From Bacteroidia bacterium (GTDB taxonomy: Bacteria; Bacteroidota; Bacteroidia; NS11-12g; UBA955), in assembly GCA_020848595.1 (NCBI GenBank), contig JADLHV010000248.1, positions 1-23,455 of the forward strand: DNA of 23,455 bases, read 5' to 3'. Positions within the stretch are counted from its first letter, which is position 1. Every line of letters begins with the position of its first letter. This document shows positions 23,442 through 23,455 of the stretch, piece by piece. The notes beneath the pieces were generated by a model, which was not told the DNA's origin, made no database searches, and saw only the letters and a list, made by a program, of their open reading frames with translations. The position numbers and the translations under genes are program-made.

Positions 23442-23455
23442 AGAAAATATCACAA
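23438..23455 (+). CDS. Start of a further gene, cut by the window edge
   Basis: An ATG overlaps the preceding stop as ATGA, followed by open codons reading MKKISQ to the window end. The same overlap type is used by several genes upstream, so this is probably a real next gene of the operon. Six residues allow no functional call. Confidence 0.5.

Noticed and set aside
1..23455. Mobile element or CRISPR content
   Set aside because: I saw no transposase, integrase, terminal inverted repeats, tRNA-derived attachment site or regularly spaced repeats on either strand.

Overview
This window is one continuous, plus-strand surface-glycan biosynthesis locus in an AT-rich genome. I infer Bacteroidota. 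Most genes lack a Shine-Dalgarno sequence and have A/T-rich leaders. A perfect TAnnTTTG-type -7 promoter element (TAAATTTG, 3811-3818) lies just upstream of the nonulosonate operon. TTG starts and 4-nt stop/start overlaps (ATGA, TTGA) are common. No rRNA, tRNA, CRISPR, transposase or integrase was seen. The first gene is cut by the left edge and a last one begins 18 bases before the right edge.

Layout. (1) 1-2266: C-terminal part of a polytopic membrane glycosyltransferase and a GT4 glycosyltransferase. (2) 2267-3636: AT-rich spacer, then a sugar O-methyltransferase-like gene. (3) 3637-9330: a promoter/operator-like spacer followed by a compact nonulosonic (sialic/legionaminic-type) acid cassette: NeuB synthase, NeuC-type hydrolysing 2-epimerase, PP-loop N-acetyl-sugar amidotransferase with its own HisF- and HisH-like ammonia suppliers, and NeuA CMP-sugar synthetase. 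(4) 9327-15083: a D-2-hydroxyacid dehydrogenase coupled to neuA, two tandem paralogous large proteins with a sialyltransferase-like motif set, a small methyltransferase and a NodB-like deacetylase. (5) 15080-16394: a GT4 gene split into two frames. (6) 16510-19950: NodU/TobZ-type carbamoyltransferase, SGNH hydrolase, a 49-residue membrane protein (DUF5989-like) and an SxtJ-like membrane protein, matching the sxtI/L/K/J gene set known from saxitoxin clusters. (7) 20003-23455: an unrecognised His-rich, possibly cupin-like protein, two GT4 glycosyltransferases and the first codons of another gene.

How it could work together. NeuC makes the free hexosamine, NeuB condenses it with phosphoenolpyruvate, and the amidotransferase with HisF/HisH probably converts an acetamido group to acetamidino. 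NeuA then activates the sugar as its CMP derivative, and a transferase (I propose one or both tandem paralogues) adds it to the glycan built by the GT4 and GT-C enzymes. Methylation, deacetylation, carbamoylation and possibly ester changes would decorate the product. The early enzymes that would separate a legionaminic-type precursor from plain N-acetylmannosamine are not in the window, so the exact nonulosonate is unresolved.

Most interesting points: the tandem candidate nonulosonate transferases; the four-gene carbamoylation module including a tiny, easily missed gene; the HisF paralogue with Gln at the usual second catalytic Asp; the dehydrogenase locked to neuA; the split glycosyltransferase; and the dyad next to the -7 element upstream of neuB.
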